A DNA stretch of 49,675 nucleotides from Isosphaera sp. (GTDB taxonomy: Bacteria > Planctomycetota > Planctomycetia > Gemmatales > Gemmataceae). The stretch spans positions 1-49,675 of the forward strand of contig PNKH01000056.1 in the NCBI GenBank assembly GCA_013822345.1. Reading direction: 5' to 3'. Below the pieces are notes generated by a model, which saw only the letters and a list, made by a program, of their open reading frames with translations, did no database searches and was not told where the DNA came from. Within the stretch, counting starts at the first letter, position 1, and each line of letters opens with the position of its first letter. A program made the position numbers and the translations under genes. Below, piece by piece: positions 46,354 to 49,675 of the stretch.

Positions 46354-47528
46354 CCCGGCCGGTGGTCCGGCTGGTCGAGCGCCGCACCCGGGAGGTCAGA
46401 CTCCCGGCGCGGGAGGTCGCGTTCCTGCTCGCCCACGCCCGCCACCTCGTCGATGTCGTCCCGGCGTTCCGCCGCGGCCGCTACCGCCTCACCCCGCGCG
46501 AGCACGTCGGGTGGTTCGACGGCCCGACCGTCCGGTACGCCGTCCGCCCGAAGCTGCCGTGGCCGAACGTCCGGATGCTCCTCGGCCTCGGCCCCGGCGA
46601 CCCGCTCGAAGCCGACCCCGGCACCGACCTGCTCGACCTGCTGGCCCGCGAGTTCGCCGACCGGCTGCGCGAGGTGGCGCGGGTCGGCCTGGTCTCGGGT
46701 TACCACGACCACGACACCGACGGCACCTTCCTCCGCGGCAAGCTCCGGCCGGCCGACCAGCTCCGCGACGCGGCCGCCCGCGCCTTCCCCGATCGCTTCT
46801 TCCTGACCGAATCCCTCCTCGACCTCGACACCCCGTGGAACCGCGTCGTCCGGGCGGCCGGCGACCGGCTGCTCGCCGCCCCGGGGCTCGCGGCCGCGGC
46901 CCGCGCCGCCGTCGCCGACGCCCTCGTCCAGCTCGGCGAGGTCACGGCCGCCGCCACCGACGCCGACCTCCCCGCCGCGGACGCCGAGCCGCGCGCCGCC
47001 CACTACCGGCCGCTTCTGGACGTGTGCCGGCTGCTCCGCGACGGGCTGTCGGCGGCCCGCCTGCCGGGCGGCGGCGGGGCATTCCTCGTCGACCTGTCGC
47101 GGGCGTTCGAGCGGTACCTGGCCGAGGCGCTGGCCGCGGCGTTCGCCGCCCGGCCGGGGTGGACGGTCGAAGCCCACCCGCGGTTCCCGGTCGGCCCGAC
47201 CGACCTCGTGCCGGACCTCCTGGTCCGCCGCCGCGGCGAACCGTGGGCGGTCCTCGACGCGAAGTGGAAGGCCGCCGGCCGCGGCCCGGACCCGGCCGAC
47301 CTGCACCAGGTCCTGGCGTACGCGGCCGTCACCGGGGCGCGGCACGTCGGGCTGGTGTACCCCGGCCGGCGGTCGGGCCGCCGCACCGACGCGGCCCCCG
47401 GCGGGGTAGCGGTGTCGCGGGTCCGGCTGCGGGTGGTCGGGACGGCGGCCGAGTGCGACCGTGCGGCGCGGGTGTTCGCCCGATTCGTCAGGTGTGCCGG
47501 GGGTGCCGGACCTGCGGGGTCGGCGTGA
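46350..47528 (+). CDS. mcrC: McrC-like restriction endonuclease subunit
   Basis: 392 residues from GTG 46350, overlapping the preceding gene by GTGA. The McrC N-terminal part includes VGWFDGPTVRYAVRPKLPW, then SGYHDHDTDGTFLRGKLRPA and LTESLLDLDTPWNRVV. The PD-(D/E)xK nuclease centre is intact: FERYLAEALAAAF, then TDLVPDLLVRRRGEPWAVLD and AKWK, giving the D...D-x-K pattern; LHQVLAYAAVTGARHVGLVY follows. In type IV systems McrC cuts modified DNA when bound to McrB. The presence of catalytic residues argues for an active system. Confidence 0.9.
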   Translation: MTRPVVRLVERRTREVRLPAREVAFLLAHARHLVDVVPAFRRGRYRLTPREHVGWFDGPTVRYAVRPKLPWPNVRMLLGLGPGDPLEADPGTDLLDLLAREFADRLREVARVGLVSGYHDHDTDGTFLRGKLRPADQLRDAAARAFPDRFFLTESLLDLDTPWNRVVRAAGDRLLAAPGLAAAARAAVADALVQLGEVTAAATDADLPAADAEPRAAHYRPLLDVCRLLRDGLSAARLPGGGGAFLVDLSRAFERYLAEALAAAFAARPGWTVEAHPRFPVGPTDLVPDLLVRRRGEPWAVLDAKWKAAGRGPDPADLHQVLAYAAVTGARHVGLVYPGRRSGRRTDAAPGGVAVSRVRLRVVGTAAECDRAARVFARFVRCAGGAGPAGSA

Positions 47529-47568
47529 AGGCGGGGTGAAGGGGCCGGCGAACCGCGCGCCGGGGGGC

Positions 47569-47598
47569 TTGCGGACGTGAAAAACCTGCCGGTATGAT
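47569..47598 (+). promoter_or_regulatory. Promoter of the HNH gene at 47709
   Basis: TTGCGG (47569-47574), an 18-nt spacer and TATGAT (47593-47598), giving a leader of about 105 nt. It starts 40 nt after the mcrC stop, so the HNH gene is probably a separate unit. Confidence 0.5.
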
Positions 47599-47708
47599 GT
47601 CGGGGTGGACGAACCCGACCACACCCCCGCGCCTCTCTTCCGGACGACGCCCGCGCGGCCGCCCCGGCCGGCGGCCGGCCACCCCCTGATACGAAAGGCC
47701 GCACCCCT

Positions 47709-48344
47709 ATGAATGCCGGCGCTGCCTCGGCCCTGGACGCGAGCGTGCTGGTGCTGAACAAGACGTTCGTCGCCGTCCACATCGTCTCCGTCCGCCGGGC
47801 CTTCTGCATGCTCGCCAAGGACCTGGCCGAGGTGGTGAGCTTGGACGACGGGCAGTTCAACACCTACGACTTCGCGTCCTGGGCCGAGCTGAGCGCGTTC
47901 CGGGCGGCGAACTTCCGGCGGGAGGAGGACGACTGGGTGCGGACCCCGACGGCCGAGATCCAGGCCCCGCGGGTGGTGCGGCTGCTCGGGTACGACAAGC
48001 TGCCGAAGCAGACGGTGAAGTTCAACCGGCGGAACATCTTCGCCCGGGACCACAACCAGTGCCAGTACTGCGGGCGGAAGTTCCCCACCTCGGAGCTGAG
48101 CCTGGACCACGTGACCCCGCGGAGCCAGGGCGGCGGGACGACGTGGGACAACATCGTGTGCGCGTGCGTGGACTGCAACGTCCGGAAGGGCGGGCGGACC
48201 CCGCGGCAGGCGAACATGACGCTGATCCGGAAGCCGGAGAAGCCGCGGCGGAGCCCGATGCTGAACCTGAAACTGACGCAGCAGAAGTACCGGTCGTGGC
48301 AGTCGTTCATCGACAACGCGTACTGGAACGTCGAACTGAAGTGA
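47709..48344 (+). CDS. HNH endonuclease
   Basis: 211 residues. N-terminal part with VLVLNKTFVAVHIVSVRRAF and LAKDLAEVVSLDDGQFNTYD; the HNH centre is CQYCGRKFPTSELSLDHVTP, then RSQGGGTTWDNIVCACVDCN and VRKGGRTP, with zinc cysteines (CxxC...CxxC) and the catalytic His in LDHV. Proteins of this type are common chromosomal genes in planctomycetes and many other bacteria and are not obviously part of defence operons. It has its own promoter and terminator, so linkage to mcrBC may be accidental. Confidence 0.9.
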   Translation: MNAGAASALDASVLVLNKTFVAVHIVSVRRAFCMLAKDLAEVVSLDDGQFNTYDFASWAELSAFRAANFRREEDDWVRTPTAEIQAPRVVRLLGYDKLPKQTVKFNRRNIFARDHNQCQYCGRKFPTSELSLDHVTPRSQGGGTTWDNIVCACVDCNVRKGGRTPRQANMTLIRKPEKPRRSPMLNLKLTQQKYRSWQSFIDNAYWNVELK

Positions 48345-48368
48345 GCCGCCGGTGACGCCCGGTTGTCA

Positions 48369-48399
48369 GGACGCCCGCCCGGATTCCGGGCGGGCGTCC
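48369..48399. terminator. Bidirectional terminator between convergent genes
   Basis: GGACGCCCGCCCGGA (48369-48383) is fully complementary to 48385-48399; with a realistic loop the stem is about 13 bp. It lies between the HNH gene (plus) and the antitoxin-like gene (minus), in the right place to end both transcripts, although T-runs are short. Confidence 0.6.
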
Positions 48400-48404
48400 G
48401 CGTT

Positions 48405-48662
48405 TCACGCGGGGTCCGGGGCCACGACGATGACCCGCGACCGCTCGGGGAACTTTACCGCGGGGTCGAGCAGGCGGACCACCCCGTTCTCGACAACCCC
48501 CGCCACCGCGACCGGCCGCCGGCGCGGCCGGAGGTACGCCTCCAGCGGCTTGGCCTGGTCGCCCGGGCCGGGTTCGGGGATCGGCAGGGGCAGCTCGGCG
48601 GCGAGTTGTTCGTCCAGCGCCTTGCGGCTTTCGGGTCGGGTGTCGGGCTGCGGCGTCGGCAT
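48405..48662 (-). CDS. Small protein with antitoxin-like C-terminus, 85 aa
   Basis: ATG 48662, 11 nt after the BrnT-like gene. N-terminal Pro-rich part (MPTPQPDTRPESRKALDEQL), then RPVAVAGVVENGVVRLLDP and AVKFPERSRVIVVA. The pattern (V.G.VENGVVRLLDP.....P..SRVIV) matches small beta-strand antitoxins of the DUF104/AF2212 kind. With the preceding gene it would form a toxin-first pair. The family link is from pattern memory and unverified. Confidence 0.65.
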   Translation of the reverse strand: MPTPQPDTRPESRKALDEQLAAELPLPIPEPGPGDQAKPLEAYLRPRRRPVAVAGVVENGVVRLLDPAVKFPERSRVIVVAPDPA

Positions 48663-48673
48663 CGGTGTCCCAC

Positions 48674-48931
48674 TCAGTAGGCGGTGACGACGAAGATCGG
48701 CGCGTCCTCGACCTCGCCGAACACGTCGGGAACTTCGTCGGGGTCTCGGTCGTACCGCCAGATCACCCAGATGCGGCGGCCGGACGGGACCTCGGCCAGC
48801 ATCCGGAACGAGCCGTCGTCCCGCTCGTCGAGTTGCAAGACGCGGTCGAAGGCGGCTTCGACCTCTTCGGCGGACAGGGAGTGGGCGGCGATCTTGCCGA
48901 GGTTCCACTCGATCCACTTGAACCGCCTCAT
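48674..48931 (-). CDS. BrnT-like small protein, possible toxin, 85 aa
   Basis: MRRFKWIEWNLGKIAAHSLS at the start, then AEEVEAAFDRVLQLDERDDG, RRIWVIWRYDRDPDE and the ending DAPIFVVTAY. The order EWN..KI..H.vs.eEvE.aF, then a strand with RxxWVIW and a C-terminal IFVVTA, is like BrnT/RelE-fold toxins, with a central insertion. ATG 48931 overlaps the stop of the upstream 59-residue ORF (ATGA). Ribonuclease activity is an inference from fold resemblance. Confidence 0.65.
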   Translation of the reverse strand: MRRFKWIEWNLGKIAAHSLSAEEVEAAFDRVLQLDERDDGSFRMLAEVPSGRRIWVIWRYDRDPDEVPDVFGEVEDAPIFVVTAY

Positions 48932-49107
48932 GCCGCCAGCATAGCCGCCTGAGACCGTGCCATCCAGTCGAATAGGTACTCCCCGAGCGTGGCGGGGTTG
49001 ACCCGGTTGAGCCGCTCAACGCGTACCGCCGCGGAGTCGAGCCACGCTTCTGTGTCGGGTTGTACGGGATCGTTATTGGATGGGTGTGAGGGGACATCCC
49101 CAGCCAC
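48928..49107 (-). CDS. Short ORF upstream of the toxin-like gene, 59 aa
   Basis: Reading frame from GTG 49107 to TGA 48928-48930; its stop overlaps the next ATG by 4 nt, which is a good sign of real translation in an operon. The second half (AAVRVERLNRVNPATLGEYL, then FDWMARSQAAML) looks coding. There is no visible ribosome-binding site at the GTG, so the true start may differ or the gene may be 5'-truncated. No family recognised. Confidence 0.5.
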   Translation of the reverse strand: MAGDVPSHPSNNDPVQPDTEAWLDSAAVRVERLNRVNPATLGEYLFDWMARSQAAMLAA

Positions 49108-49127
49108 TACGGTGAAGTGAACTGCTG

Positions 49128-49655
49128 TTAGGGAAGTATCGATGAAAAATCTCGTTGCTTCACACCCGGCACTGTGAAGGCCAACAACAGGTATTCTTCA
49201 ACAAGAAGACGGTCCACACCATCGGCCACGCGCCACACCTGATTCTCACATACGCAAGGTATTAAGAAAGCCTTCTGCGAGGAGTTGCCCGGATAGTCCG
49301 GTAACAACACTTCACCGAGACCTCGTAGCTTTCCTTCGTAGCTATAAATGAGATTCGTCGACCGCCGGCACTCCACAACCTTGAAGTTTGAGAATCGAAA
49401 CCTGCAATGTACAAGATTATTGTTGTACCAAGCCCTTCGAGTGAAGTGGCCGGGTGTGGTCCAATTCTTCTCGGCCGTTTCCGCCCAGTAACGCTCTAGT
49501 TGCTCTGCGTGTCGCTGTAGATTCTTGAGTTCTTTTGCATCTTGCCGCGACTCCTTGTCGGCGGACTCATCGCCTGTCTTGATCGTTTTTTCGGTTTTAC
49601 TGTTGCAGCCGGCTATACAAACGAGGAAGGCCAACAAATTGGCCCGTGCGGTCAC
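49128..49655 (-). CDS. Putative lipoprotein, 175 aa, AT-richer than neighbours
   Basis: Starts at GTG 49655. Signal with lipobox NLLAFLVCIAGCNS, so Cys17 is probably lipid-modified. Then a charged coiled-coil-like segment (KESRQDAKELKNLQRHAEQL), an aromatic-rich middle (RRAWYNNNLVHCRFRFSNFK) and a C-terminal beta-like region (CVCENQVWRVADGVDRLLVE). Base composition is clearly lower in GC than the rest of the window and codon use differs, which suggests recent acquisition. No family recognised. The gene ends 20 nt before the small ORF at 49107. Confidence 0.75.
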   Translation of the reverse strand: MTARANLLAFLVCIAGCNSKTEKTIKTGDESADKESRQDAKELKNLQRHAEQLERYWAETAEKNWTTPGHFTRRAWYNNNLVHCRFRFSNFKVVECRRSTNLIYSYEGKLRGLGEVLLPDYPGNSSQKAFLIPCVCENQVWRVADGVDRLLVEEYLLLAFTVPGVKQRDFSSILP

Positions 49656-49675
49656 GGTGGGAACACGATCACGAA

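Noticed and set aside
42189-47528. A 1779-codon open frame on the plus strand covering the whole mcrB-mcrC region
   Set aside because: Its first two thirds are Arg/Pro/Gly-rich out-of-frame translation of mcrB and the following gene; only the last part is in the real mcrC frame. Long spurious frames are expected at this GC content.
47709-48344. HNH gene as a fourth member of the McrBC-like defence operon
   Set aside because: It has its own promoter, a 180-nt gap and belongs to a widespread chromosomal HNH family; linkage is probably accidental.

Overview
The window is very GC-rich and comes from a planctomycete, most likely a member of the Gemmataceae. The signs are a PSCyt1-DUF1549-DUF1553 protein paired with a DUF1501 protein, tandem secreted ThuA-domain proteins, archaeal-type tetrahydromethanopterin-linked C1 genes, and many intergenic inverted repeats of the kind scattered through Gemmata-like genomes. 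No species can be named from sequence alone.

Layout. (1) 1-7503 is the right-hand part of an integrative element. It has a tyrosine recombinase, a small DUF932-type plasmid/phage gene set, and a minus-strand operon of DNA methyltransferase, AAA ATPase and HNH nuclease that looks like a methylase-associated Septu (PtuA/PtuB-like) defence module. It ends at a 42-nt copy of the 3' half of a tRNA-Pro(CGG), read as the att site. (2) 7587-17250 is chromosome: a DUF1326 protein, XdhC and a MocA-like cytidylyltransferase, two tandem ThuA proteins, and a three-subunit molybdenum hydroxylase that the XdhC/MocA pair probably matures. (3) 17339-20658 is a minus-strand DUF1549/DUF1553 plus DUF1501 pair. 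(4) 20856-27838 is a compact kynurenine-pathway operon with genes from kynurenine formamidase through to 2-aminomuconate deaminase; tryptophan dioxygenase is not in the window. (5) 27876-35338 holds housekeeping genes: a secreted protein, a cysteine-synthase-type enzyme, two oxidoreductases, and glnS and gltX.

(6) 35405-41090 is a formylmethanofuran dehydrogenase/formyltransferase cluster: ftr on the minus strand, and D-, B-, A- and C-type subunits on the plus strand. The catalytic B subunit is interrupted by an in-frame TGA exactly at the metal-ligating Cys/Sec position, and a SECIS-like hairpin follows. It is therefore best read as one 437-residue selenoprotein and not as two ORFs. (7) 41102-48344 has a metallophosphoesterase, then an unusual McrBC-type operon (an McrB-like AAA+ protein carrying a DUF2461-like domain, an unrecognised membrane-anchored protein, and McrC), then an HNH protein. 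(8) 48405-49655 has a small toxin-antitoxin-like cluster and an AT-richer lipoprotein gene.

The two points most worth following are the selenocysteine-containing formylmethanofuran dehydrogenase, which implies a redox-active complex and not the hydrolase-only bacterial version, and the two restriction/defence loci of non-standard composition. At least twelve hairpin elements with perfect or nearly perfect 19-35 bp arms occupy intergenic gaps, several of them inside operons.
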